From: Allomyces macrogynus ATCC 38327
Taxonomy: Eukaryota > Blastocladiomycota > Blastocladiomycetes > Blastocladiales > Blastocladiaceae
Assembly: GCA_000151295.1 (NCBI GenBank)
Contig: GG745342.1
Location: 904,701-968,700 of the forward strand
Length of the DNA: 64,000 nucleotides
Direction of reading: 5' to 3'
This document shows, one piece after another, positions 30,342 to 39,618 of this stretch. Within the stretch, counting starts at the first letter, position 1. Each line of letters opens with the position of its first letter. The notes below the pieces were generated by a model, which saw only the letters and a list, made by a program, of their open reading frames with translations, did not search any database and was not told where the DNA came from. A program made the translations under genes and the position numbers.

Positions 30342-32063
30342 ATGGCGACCGTTGCAGCAGCGCCACCAGCACCAGCACCAGCACCAGCACCAGCACCCGT
30401 CCTCGTCGACCTGTCCACGGGCCAAGCCGCACGCGCGACCGCGCTGTTCCCGTTCCCGGCCAACGACACGATCCCAGCACCGCGGCTGTGTCTTGTTGAG
30501 GGCAATGCGCTGTTTTCGACCTGTTCACCCGATGCCTCCGCGGCTGACCGTTACGAGGCATGCCTTTCTGCCGCGTGCCCCGACGAGGCGCACGACTTGG
30601 CCGCGGCCATTTCCTCACGCACTTCACGCGGCGAAACGCGGCAGGACCGCACGAGTTTACTTGCGGCAACACGGCGCGAAATCTGCGGCATGTTCCGGTG
30701 CCCTGCCGAGTATTTGGCGCGCGGGACGCTGTGCGTGCCGCTCGTCGACCAGACTGTATTGGGTCGCGGGTTCGCGCTCGACCAGAGGCCAAACGTCACC
30801 GTGTCGGGTGCCGACCACGACGCTATGGACCGCGCATGGACGGAGTACCGCTCGGCCGTTGACAAGTGGAACGCGACCACACCGTCCACACGACCGGCCG
30901 GGACGGACACAAGGCTCGGCATTTGCACCATGGGCGCCCCCGCCGGATGGCCGTGCCGCGACGGCAGCACGGATGCGTTCGGTGCGATTTTCCCGGGCAA
31001 CATCCCTGCGCGCGCCGTCAACGCGACCGCGCCGTTCATGCTCGCCGACGCGCTCTCCGTGACCGACTCGCAGACGTTCATCTACAAGGAGCCGCCATCT
31101 GGTGGGTCGACCATCACGGCGAACCCGGCCAACGTCTACTCGCCCGTCTCGTGCATTTTGCGCACCGTCTACCCGGCCAAGTTGCCGGGCGATACGTGCG
31201 CGACCTCCATGGACTGCATGATGGGCCGGTGCGAGGCGCCGCCCGCGGCCGGGTCTGCGCCGTCGCGGTGCTCGGACGTGCTGGTTCTGAAATCGGCCGA
31301 CTCCAAGGTGCCCGCACACATTAGCGCGGACCCAGGCACGGACCCGACGGCGTCGGCCGCGCGCGACGCGAACATCTCGCCGTCGACGTCCATGACCATC
31401 CAGGCGATTGTCCTGACGGTGGTTCTGGTCGTCGTCATTGCCGGGCTTGCAGTTGGGCGCGTCTGGCACGTGCGCGCGCGCGACCGTGCATTGCAGAAGC
31501 GGCGCAAGATGCTCGGTCTGCCGCCAATGCCAATGCGCAACCACTACCGCACCCCGCCGCAACCGCGCGTCGTCGACCACCTGGCGGCACCATCGACCAT
31601 CATCTCGTCGAGTCCCTCGGCGAAAGTCACGCCCGACGCGGCAAATAAGCCCGTGGTCGGGCTCGCCGATTTCGCGTCGCCGCCGGTCCTGCTCACGCTC
31701 GACCAGATCAGTGTCGAGGACGACGACCCAGCGGCCGCGGTGTTGCGTGGACACTCGCACCAGGTGGCGATCCTCGCGCACGACCAACACCAGACTGCCG
31801 AAGATGACGATACGGTGGTCGTTGAACTACCCGAGTGTTGCTTGGCTGCGGCGGCGATGCAGGGTGGGGTCTCGGCGCTGTTGCACCATGTCGAGATTGA
31901 CCACTACGACGATCCAGAGTATGTGCGCGACGTGCAGCTAATGGTCGTCGAGTACGGCCACGTCATGGTGGTAGAGGTCGAGAATGATGAGTTGGTCGTC
32001 GAGGAAGAGCTGCATTTTGAGAGCAGCGAGGGGTCCGAGAAGAGTGGGGCGCAACGGCCGTGA
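30342..32063 (+). CDS. Orphan single-pass membrane protein
   Basis: 573 aa, intronless from the ATG at 30342. I do not recognise the family. Residues 1-20 are an Ala-Pro repeat. Then comes a roughly 320-residue Cys-containing domain with scattered paired cysteines (YEACLSAACPDEA, REICGMFRCPAEYL, GDTCATSMDCMMGRCEAP) and several N-x-S/T sites, suggesting an extracellular fold. One transmembrane helix lies at about 352-372 (IQAIVLTVVLVVVIAGLAVG), followed by a basic stop-transfer (RARDRALQKRRKM) and a cytoplasmic tail of about 190 residues that becomes strongly acidic and His/Val-rich. There is no clear signal peptide. Either the first helix is a signal anchor or an upstream exon is missing. Possible role: surface receptor or adhesion protein, which is inference. 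Confidence 0.75.
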   Translation: MATVAAAPPAPAPAPAPAPVLVDLSTGQAARATALFPFPANDTIPAPRLCLVEGNALFSTCSPDASAADRYEACLSAACPDEAHDLAAAISSRTSRGETRQDRTSLLAATRREICGMFRCPAEYLARGTLCVPLVDQTVLGRGFALDQRPNVTVSGADHDAMDRAWTEYRSAVDKWNATTPSTRPAGTDTRLGICTMGAPAGWPCRDGSTDAFGAIFPGNIPARAVNATAPFMLADALSVTDSQTFIYKEPPSGGSTITANPANVYSPVSCILRTVYPAKLPGDTCATSMDCMMGRCEAPPAAGSAPSRCSDVLVLKSADSKVPAHISADPGTDPTASAARDANISPSTSMTIQAIVLTVVLVVVIAGLAVGRVWHVRARDRALQKRRKMLGLPPMPMRNHYRTPPQPRVVDHLAAPSTIISSSPSAKVTPDAANKPVVGLADFASPPVLLTLDQISVEDDDPAAAVLRGHSHQVAILAHDQHQTAEDDDTVVVELPECCLAAAAMQGGVSALLHHVEIDHYDDPEYVRDVQLMVVEYGHVMVVEVENDELVVEEELHFESSEGSEKSGAQRP

Positions 32064-32143
32064 ATGGTATTGGTCGGCGTCGTTGCTTCGTTGCGTTGAT
32101 ACCCCCTCTTTGCTCGATTCCTCGTTGCAACCGTGTACATTTT

Positions 32144-32159
32144 TCTCTCTCTCTCTCTC
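32144..32159. repeat. (TC)n microsatellite
   Basis: Eight TC units downstream of the 30342-32063 gene, in its 3' flank. Confidence 0.8.
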
Positions 32160-32289
32160 GCTCCGTTCCCTTTTTGTGGCTGTCGGAGTTGCCTTTGCAA
32201 CTCGCGAGAGCAAGGTGCACCCTCATCATCGTCAGCAATTAATAAACGCGCCGTCAATTTTGCTGTCAAATCAAGAACCACCCCATCTT

Positions 32290-33085
32290 TCACTCACGGA
32301 ACACGGGCGGTCGGTGAATCCGGTTGCGCTGAATGCGCACAAACAGCCAATCGACGGCATCGCGCACGCCCGACCCGGTCAGCGCGACGCACGGCAGGAC
32401 CTTGGAGTCGCGTGCGCCCAACTGCACGGCAATTGGGTTGAAGACCTCCTTGATTTCCTCGACGCGCAGGCACCCGGGCACGTCCTGCTTGTTGGCCAGC
32501 ATCAGGATCGGCAGGCCTTCGAGCGCGTCGCTCGTCACGACGCGGTCTACAAACAGGGCATGGCGGGTCAGTTGAATGGTCGTGCGGTTCGAAGAGCGGC
32601 GCGCCAGCGTACCAAACGTGGACTTGACCGTTTCGAGCCGCGCGACGTCGGTCGAGTCGACGACAAAGATCACGGCGTGCGCCTCAGCATAGTACTTTTC
32701 CCAAATCGAGTGCAACTCGAGCTGCCCGCCGAGGTCCCAGAAGTTGACGTGCACCTTGTCGAGGCTAATTTTGCCAACTGAGAAGGGTGAGCCGGCAAGC
32801 AATGGCAAACCGACAATGGAGCGATGGAACACGGACTGTTCAGGCCAATCGTGGGCGCAATCTTCTCTGGCGGCAGGCCCTGCACGCCCGTGAAGATGCT
32901 CTTAATGCGCTCGAGCAGGGTCTAGTCGAGCGCCTCCATTTGCGCGCAAGTCAGGCAGGTCCTTGAGCACCGAATGGTTGGTGTACACACACCGTCTTGC
33001 CCGCATTGTCGAGCCCGATGATGATCACGTAGTACTCTTCCTTGCGCGTCCAGTGCCGGTACAGGCCCGACAGCAGCGTGTACAT
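32290..33085 (-). CDS. ARFRP1: ARFRP1/Arl3-type small GTPase
   Basis: Golgi ARF-like GTPase (yeast Arl3, human ARFRP1) that helps recruit Arl1 and golgins at the trans-Golgi. Exons 32993-33085, 32837-32921, 32613-32777 and 32290-32546 give 199 aa (human 201). Family start MYTLLSGLYRHW with no N-terminal Gly, as in ARFRP1, where the N-terminus is acetylated rather than myristoylated. G1 is GLDNAGKTT across a splice site; switch I is APTIGLN; G3 is NFWDLGGQ; G4 is NKQD; G5 is CVALTGSG. The third intron (32547-32612) is 66 bp and in frame. Without splicing it would insert 22 residues where the family has FDRVVTSDALEGLP. Every junction restores consensus, so the model is firm. Confidence 0.93.
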
Positions 33086-33682
33086 GGCGACCGAGATGGA
33101 TCGGTTCGAGAGCGTGGCCAAGAACACGTCGTTTGTAACTTGGATGCCGCTGTTGCTGGCAGATGGTTGAAGGCGCCCAAGACTTGCAGTGTCGGCGCGT
33201 TGGAAAATGATCGCCGAACAATCCAATGCGGCAAGTTGGCAGCTGGTTAAGCTGTAGTCGACTGGACGGTTAGGAAAGTCGACGCGCACGGCGGCAGCTG
33301 CAATGGTGGTCGTTGAGCCGCCTGTGTCGCGCCGCCAACACTCATCGTGAGCGGACGAACCAGCGCACACGTTTGCGTCCACAGATATCTGACGGTAATC
33401 AACACGATTGAATCTGCCCAGCACGAGAAGAGTTTTGCAAGAAACGGCATCCATATTCCAATTCAGACGGTCATGCCACCATCACAACCCCGCTGGTCGT
33501 GCGGAAACCTCGATATGCAAAAATGACACCCGTCCACCGGGTGGAGAAGCACGGGAGGGCAATATAAAGACCATTCTCGCGGTCCATGGCACGGGGCCCC
33601 CTCCTGAGCCCCGCGCCAAACAGCCGATCGCGCGATCAGCCCAAAATCGCGTGGGAGACGCGGGCACACCCTCAAATGGTTT
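33086..33682. other. Intergenic region, about 0.6 kb
   Basis: 5' flank of the ARFRP1 gene and 3' flank of the Gln/Ser-repeat gene, both on the minus strand. I see no gene or named element. Confidence 0.4.
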
Positions 33683-34724
33683 TTAGATCGCGTGGTACTC
33701 GGGCACGCCACTGGCGAACTGCGCCTGGTGCTGCGACTGTGCCATGGATGCGTCGGGCGTCCAGGCAAACTGGTCCTGGGCCTATGAGAGATCGAACAGA
33801 CACGCGGTGTCAGTGTTTCGTCCATGGTGCGTTCTTTCAAGGACGGAGATGGCGTACCTGCGACTGCACCATGGCGCCGTGGTCACCAAAGCTCGCTTGG
33901 TGCTGTGCTTGCGACTGCGCCATGGCGCTGTGGTCGAACCCGGTCTGGAACTGGCTCTGGTTCTGGGCCTGCAGTGATAACGTCGGGGTGAGTCGCGTGA
34001 ACCAATGCGAGCTGAACCAGTGTCCACGAACGCACCTGCGACGCGAAGCTGTCGCCGTTAAAGCTCGTCTGCACTTGACTCTGCGCCTGCGCGCCGCCGC
34101 CGTTCTCGCCGCCGTTCATTTGCATTTGAAATTGCATCTACGTCCACGGAGTGCATCGGTGAGCCATCATTCGCACCCACTCCACCAGCAACGTGCGGCG
34201 CAATGCGTACCGTCTGCGAGTAATGGCCGTCGTTGTAGGTCGACTGGAACTGCGACTGCGACTGGAACCCATGCTCGTTCATTTGGAACTGGTTCTGCGC
34301 CTGCGACGAGGCGCCGTGGTCGCCGGTGCCCATTTGGAACTGCGACTGCGACTGCGATGCCACGTTGTGGTCGCCGGGCGCGAGCTGGCCCTGCGTCTGC
34401 GATTGCGTCGCGGTCCCGTCGGCGTTGATCGACTGATACTGGCTCTGGTGGGAGGTGGTTCGCACATGGTCAGGAACGGGCACGCATCGATGGTGTTAGA
34501 TAGCTTGTGTGCGCCGGTACGAACCTGTGCCTGTGACTGCTGAGCCTGCTGCGCGGCCTGGCCGCCGCTGGCGTGGCCAAACTGCGACTGGTACTAGTGT
34601 TCCGTGGACCAAACAACACATGAGTCGTGGTGGTCAACGACCAAGCAACGAAGTCCGAGCTTGGCCGTACCTGACTCTGGCTCTGGATGACGTCCGGGAC
34701 GTGGATCGGGACACAGGCGGCCAT
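33683..34724 (-). CDS. Gln/Ser-repeat (prion-like) modular protein
   Basis: 222 aa from six exons, all joined in phase 0: 34671-34724, 34525-34593, 34211-34444, 34036-34137, 33858-33968 and 33683-33781. I do not recognise the family. Nearly the whole protein is a loose repeat of Q-S/A-Q-x-Q-F/Y blocks separated by Gly/Asp/His/Asn-rich spacers: QSQSQFQMGTGDHGASSQ, QAQNQFQMNEHGFQSQSQFQ, AQNQSQFQTGFDHSAMAQSQ. Exons begin or end within Gln-rich blocks, so each exon is an interchangeable module. There is no signal peptide, transmembrane helix or known domain. Composition (Gln, Ser, Asn, Gly, Phe/Tyr, few charges) is that of prion-like or phase-separating segments; this is inference. A TATA box lies 90 bp upstream. 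Unspliced reading is blocked by stops in several introns, which supports the model. Confidence 0.8.
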
Positions 34725-34813
34725 CGTGGGTTGGTGGTGGTTGGAACGGGTGCGTGCAAAAAGACGAGGAGAGCAAGTGCTTGGCTCGTCGAGAACGGCG
34801 GCGCGGCCGCAGC

Positions 34814-34819
34814 TTTATA
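34814..34819 (-). promoter_or_regulatory. TATA box of Gln/Ser-repeat gene
   Basis: Minus-strand TATAAA in CTGTATAAAGCTGC, 90 bp before the ATG at 34724. Confidence 0.65.
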
Positions 34820-35223
34820 CAGGCGCCGGTTCGGACGCCACGGGGTGACGCGGATGCGAGTGCCAGCAAGACAGGCAGGCGCGCGCGAGCGCGTCGCGCT
34901 TTGGCTGCATCGGGAAACGGACCGCTGCCAGATACGGACGCGCGACGTGGACGGGATGGACTGGCGTGAGCCGGCGCAGGCTGGCGCAGCGCGCACGCAG
35001 CGCAGGCAGGCGATGGGCAGGCAGACCCACGCGCGGAAGCGGAAGCAAGCGACTCACGCGCGCGGCAAGAAGCGGCCGCCACCGACAAGGGCCGATCTTG
35101 GGCGGTGTGGGCGTGCGCGCGTGCCTGGGCTGGATCCTCAGTTCAACTCGTCTCCACCCTACCCGCCCGTCCTTCTTGCACTACGAAAGCCCCTCGGATC
35201 TGGTGCCAGCGAGTGCCGCGGGC

Positions 35224-35290
35224 GTGGATCGCGGCTGCGCGTGGATCGCGGCTGCGCGTGGATCGCGGCTGCGCGTGGGTCGCTGCGCGC
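35224..35290. repeat. 17-bp tandem repeat
   Basis: Three exact copies of GTGGATCGCGGCTGCGC (35224-35274) followed by a degenerate partial copy. Non-coding by my reading. Confidence 0.85.
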
Positions 35291-35879
35291 CGCGTCGCTG
35301 CCGTCGCGCATATGTTGTGCAGCGCGCGCTGGTGCAGAGCGAGTGTGCGTGGTTCGGAACAACGGGGTACTTTCGCGTCGAGCTGATGATTGCTTGTTGC
35401 GCGAGGATCTCACGTTGGTGTAGTCGTCGAATGAAATGCTGGTCGCGATCGATGAGGCGAGCGAGGGGCGCTCACGCCCGCGCGGTCGGTTGGATTGCAG
35501 CATGTCGTGCGCGGGCAAGAATCGTCTGGTCCATAACATGTCCGGGCCGCGATCGACGAGGGGAGCAGCAGCCAAGTCCCGGTTTGCCCGGCTGGTTGGT
35601 CGACGGTCTGTTCGTTGACAAGCAAGTGGATAGATTGCTGTTGCGCATCAAGTGCGCATCAACGCGCACCAGCAAAACCCCTTGTTGCTTCGACTCGCGC
35701 AGCTTTGGTTTGCCGCGCACCTGTTCCCAAAGAAGATCGCGGACCAGCGGTGCGGGTGGAGGACTGTCCTTAAAGACGAGCAGAGCGGCACGCATTCAAT
35801 CTATTGATCTCGAGTCGCAAGCGGCGTCGCCAAAAATGTCATCTTGGCCCTCCCAGAGCGCACCAAACTCGGCAACAAT

Positions 35880-37764
35880 CTACCGCGGCCCCTCGGCTCC
35901 CGCCGCTCGCCTTGCCTCGGTCGGCAAGTACAGCGGCCCATCGTCCACATGCACAATCCGCGTCCCACTGCCCATTGTCGCGGTCCTCTCCGTCGTCGGC
36001 AAATACAGCACCGATTCTCGCGGCTTCGTGGCGAGCTCCGGCGGCGGCGGCTGCGCGACCGCCGGCGGCAGCGTGAGCACGTCGTGTGTGTAGGCCGCCG
36101 GTTTCGCGGGTAACCCGGCGTTCGTCGTGTACTGAGGGGGCGGGCCCATCGCAGGCGGTCCCCCGGCCAGCTCGGCGGCCTCGGCCGCGGCCTTGGCCTT
36201 TTGCCGGCGCGAGAGGACGCGGACGACGACAAACGACCCGAGCACGAAAATGACCAACGCAGCAGCAATGCCGGCGATCGCGGCGGTACTAAGTCCGGAC
36301 GGGTTCCCCAGGTCGCTCGATGTAGCGACCGTGCCGGACGACGATGACGAAGTGGGGGTTGGAGTCGCGGCAGCGGCACGCTGTGCGGCCAGGTCCTCGG
36401 GACTGCCGCAGACGGGGAGCTTGTCGCCGAGCGATCCGGGGACGAGGCAAATGTAGTCGGATTCCATGGCGCCGCCCGTGCGGCATGTGAACTTGTTCGA
36501 GTCGGGGCCATCGGCAGCGACGAGGCCGCAGTCGCGCATGAACGTCTTGGTCAGGTCCGGCACGGCTCCCACAAGCTTGTTGTTCTCGAGGTGGCTAGAA
36601 TGGGCGAGGATAGGATCGGTGAGATTGACAGGAAGGGGGGGACGGCAAGCCTGTGGAGAGGCCCCGAAACGCACAGCTTGACCAGGTTGACGAGATTGTT
36701 GAACGAGGACGGGATCGTGCCGTTGAATTGATTGTTGTTGAAGATGCTACCCGGGGAGGAGAGCATGAAATGGTCAGGGAGAGATGAAGAGGGCATCGAT
36801 CAGACAGACCAAAGCAGCGTACAAGTCGCGCACGCGCGAAATCTCGCCCAGGCATTTGGGCAACGGGCCCGAAAAATTATTGTGGTGGAGAGAGCTGGTA
36901 ATATAGAGCACAATCAGATCCTGGACGCGGATACTCGGACGCGCCGCATTGGCGAACGTACAAGGACCAGGCGTTGAGCATCTTGCACATGGTTGGTGGA
37001 ATCGGCCCACTGAACGAATTTTGCGAAAAGTCTCTGCAAAATAGCGTTCACAGCGAGTGAGTGGGCGTGCAAGATTCGAAAAGGAGGGCCAAATCCAAAG
37101 TTCTCGCACAGTCGCTCCAGATAAAACGGCTTGTCGAGAACGTCGGGAATCGTGCCAGAAAGCTGGTTGTTGGCAACGTTTCTGTGAAATCGAAGAATGC
37201 GTCGTCAGAGCAAGCATTTATGGAATACGCTCGGAATCACAGGAGCAAACGCACAGCAACTCGATGGACTTGAGCCCGAGGAAAAAGTCTTGCCCCAAAG
37301 TCCCCGAAATCTTGTTGTTGGACAGGTCTCTGCGCGATGCGAGTGGATCAAGCATGAACACGACAAGCACCACCGCCAAGATCCAGTCAGAAAAAAGCCG
37401 GCACGCACACTTCCTTGAGCTCCGTCAGCTTCGTCAGGGCTGACGCCGGGAACGGCGCCGAGATGCCCTTGCTCGTCAAGTTTCTGCACGGACCAACGGG
37501 TACCGAGCGTCAATCCACCAACCGCACTGCCAAAGGTAAGGGCATCGCGTACACGACAGTCACTCGGTCCGACTCGCACTTCACGCCGGCCCACGGCATT
37601 GTGCAGCAGCTGGTCGCATCGGCGCCTGTTGGCACTTTCGCCGAAACGGGCTGCCAGCCAGTTGAATTGCCGCGCCATGTCGGTCCGCTCAGGACGGAGT
37701 AGAGGTTGCGCAGCGCATTACAGTCGGCTTGCGTTCCGGCCGAGTCGGATGAGCTGCTGGACAT
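35880..37764 (-). CDS. LRR receptor-like membrane protein
   Basis: At least 454 aa. Exons 37553-37764, 37409-37483, 37255-37329, 37110-37181, 36962-37033, 36823-36894, 36675-36746 and 35880-36594. It resembles plant-style extracellular LRR proteins. The N-terminal cap reads DCNALRNLYSVLSGPTWRGN then SCCTMPWAGVKCES. Seven LRRs of about 24 residues follow (DLSNNKISGTL, NVANNQLSGTIP, DFSQNSFSGPIP, HHNNFSGPLP, IFNNNQFNGTIPSS, HLENNKLVGAVP). A Cys-bearing C-cap (FMRDCGL, CRTGGAMESDYIC), a Ser/Thr-rich stalk and one TM helix (IAGIAAALVIFVLGSFVVV) come next, then a Pro-rich cytoplasmic tail with short YLPT repeats. There is no kinase. Every internal intron is phase 2 and falls at the same place in the repeat. 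No signal peptide follows the ATG at 37764, so an upstream exon is probably missing. Confidence 0.82.
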
Positions 37765-38114
37765 GGTGGTGATGGTCGCGGAGGTGGCGGCGGAGGTGGC
37801 GGCGGATGCGGCGGCGGATGCGGCAGCAGAGGTGGCACACGATCCAGGCGCGGTCTAGGTCGCACGTCGAGCACGGGCACGGTGCTGGCAGTATCGTCCA
37901 CCGTGATTCTGTCGCTGTTCTCGTTGTGGTTGCGATATTCGAGATGCTCACGGTCGCTCGTGCGTTCGCCTGGCGCAATAAGCATGAAGCAGTAAGGCGC
38001 GGGGTGCACGTGCGTGGCGACACTACCGTGCCATCGACTCACTCGAGTCCTCCTGTGTCGTTCCAGAACACGACCTGCCTTAAAGAATCACTTTGCATCT
38101 TTGACACCAACAAT
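37765..38114. other. Divergent region, LRR/FHA genes
   Basis: 350 bp. Minus-strand sequence directly upstream of the LRR gene encodes an Ala/Ser/Thr-rich stretch in the LRR frame, closed by an in-frame TAG at about 37857. It may contain the missing 5' exon with the signal peptide. Confidence 0.35.
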
Positions 38115-39456
38115 ATGGACGACCCAATGCACTCCAGTACCGGCGGCGACGCGCCGGCCCGTGTCGCGTCGCGCGCGCCCGTCGTTGCCGCCGAGTTGCA
38201 CGTCACCCGGTCCAGCGCTGACGCCGTCATCGAAGTCCTGCAAGTCGGCGACGCGGCGATGCTTGGGCGACTAGGGTCGACGATTGCAGGCCGTGCGGCA
38301 GGTCGCATCCAGCGCGCACTGCTCGACCAGGCCGACCGCGCATCAGTTGATCTCGGTGTGGCCAAAGTGCAGTCGCAGATTTCGCGCAAGCACTGTCGGT
38401 ATTGTCGTTGCATTGCATCGCAGGGCGGAGAATTATTGTCGCGCGGACGCTGATGCCGGGTTTGGGGGGTGGAATTATAGTGGCGGTCACGGTCCGAGAC
38501 GACGGGGTCTTGCTCGAGCTGGTGCGGTCACCCTGTCTCGTCCGTGGCGCGGTATCATCCAGGCGTGGTCTCATCCCACCCGGTATCACCTCGCCGTCAG
38601 AATGGCAGCAACCCGTCCTACTGGCGCCCCATCGCGTCGCGCGCGCCGTCCGATGCGTCCCCATCCACGTCGGCCTCCTGGACGCAGGTCCCGAAAGCAG
38701 AGCTCGGCGGGATTCTCGTGCGGTCCGCGTCGTTTGAAGTCGCCCTGATCCGCGTCGCCACCATGGACCCAGTGACCAAGGCAAAGGTGCACACGCCCGC
38801 GTGCGTCGTGGCCGTGCGCGTGCTCTACGACGCGACCACCACCCAGGCGACGACGGTTGCCGTCAAGCGCGAGTGGGAGGATGAGGAAGTGGACGAGGCC
38901 AAGATCCTGCCGCCGCCAAACGCCGGGTCGCAATGTACGCGCTGTCCACCGGTTTTGGGTTGAAAGGAGGAACTGACCGCTCACGTCTGATTCCACCGTA
39001 ATAGATTCGGGCCCGATTGTCACCAAGTCGCGCGAGAATCCGTGGGCCGCGAACCGCGCGACCAAGCGCGCGCGCGGTGCACCCTCTGCCCGCCTTGCGG
39101 CCGCCGGCGACGCCACCGGCGACATGACCCCGCCGCGCGAGCCCGTGCACGGATTACAGCCCAACATGGCGCGCATGATGACGCTGCACGCACCGCTCGC
39201 GGGTCCCGTCGACGTGGGCGACGAGGATGACGAGGAGCAGCCGGGGACCGACGACGAGAATGACGAGGGCAACGGCCGGCCGGCCGATGAGGATGAGGAT
39301 GAGGACGATGGGGAGGACGAGGACGAGGCGTTTTGGCGTGACAAGGACCCGCTCACGTACGACGTGTCGAGCGAGTCGTCGCTCTTGTCAGAGGGGACCG
39401 ACGAGGACGAGGCGGGAGCGCCATCGTGGCGGAATGTGAAAGTGAAGATGATGTGA
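38115..39456 (+). CDS. FHA-domain acidic nuclear protein
   Basis: 378 aa from exons 38115-38394, 38481-38551, 38601-38934 and 39005-39456. Splicing assembles an FHA-like fold that no single frame shows: AMLGRLGSTIAG (residues about 53-64), then QSQISRKH-LAVTVRDDGVLL and ELVRSPCLVRG-ANGSNPSYW. The S-R-K-H motif is the FHA phosphothreonine-binding signature. The following region has ILVRSASFEVALIRVATMDP and a likely nuclear signal (ATKRARG). The C-terminus is strongly acidic (runs of DEDEDEDDGEDEDE). The identity within the FHA superfamily is unclear. A role in phospho-dependent nuclear signalling is inferred from the domain only. It ends 162 bp from the convergent beta-repeat gene. Confidence 0.72.
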
Positions 39457-39618
39457 TCTACTCGCGACCGGCTGTGGATACAGAGGGGGAAAGGAATCGA
39501 ATTCAAGGGTCGAAAACGAACGGTATCAGAAACGAGGACCAAAAAATGAAGCGACGCCCGTCACGGGCCAAAACTGTGGGCATCAACCTCAACAAAATTC
39601 ATCAAGACCGCAGCACAT

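Larger units (their letters stand above)
34725..35879. other. Intergenic region, 1.15 kb
   Basis: Between two minus-strand genes. It contains the TATA box of the Gln/Ser gene and a 17-bp tandem repeat. Long plus-strand open frames here have repetitive Arg/Ala content and look like high-GC artefacts. No gene is called. Confidence 0.45.

Noticed and set aside
32290..32832. ARFRP1 starting at 32832 without splicing
   Set aside because: It would lack the P-loop and retain a 22-codon intron. The spliced four-exon model restores all five G motifs.
34509..36093. Long plus-strand frames across the intergenic block
   Set aside because: Repetitive Arg/Ala/Ser sequence partly produced by the 17-bp repeat. 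No homology-like segment.
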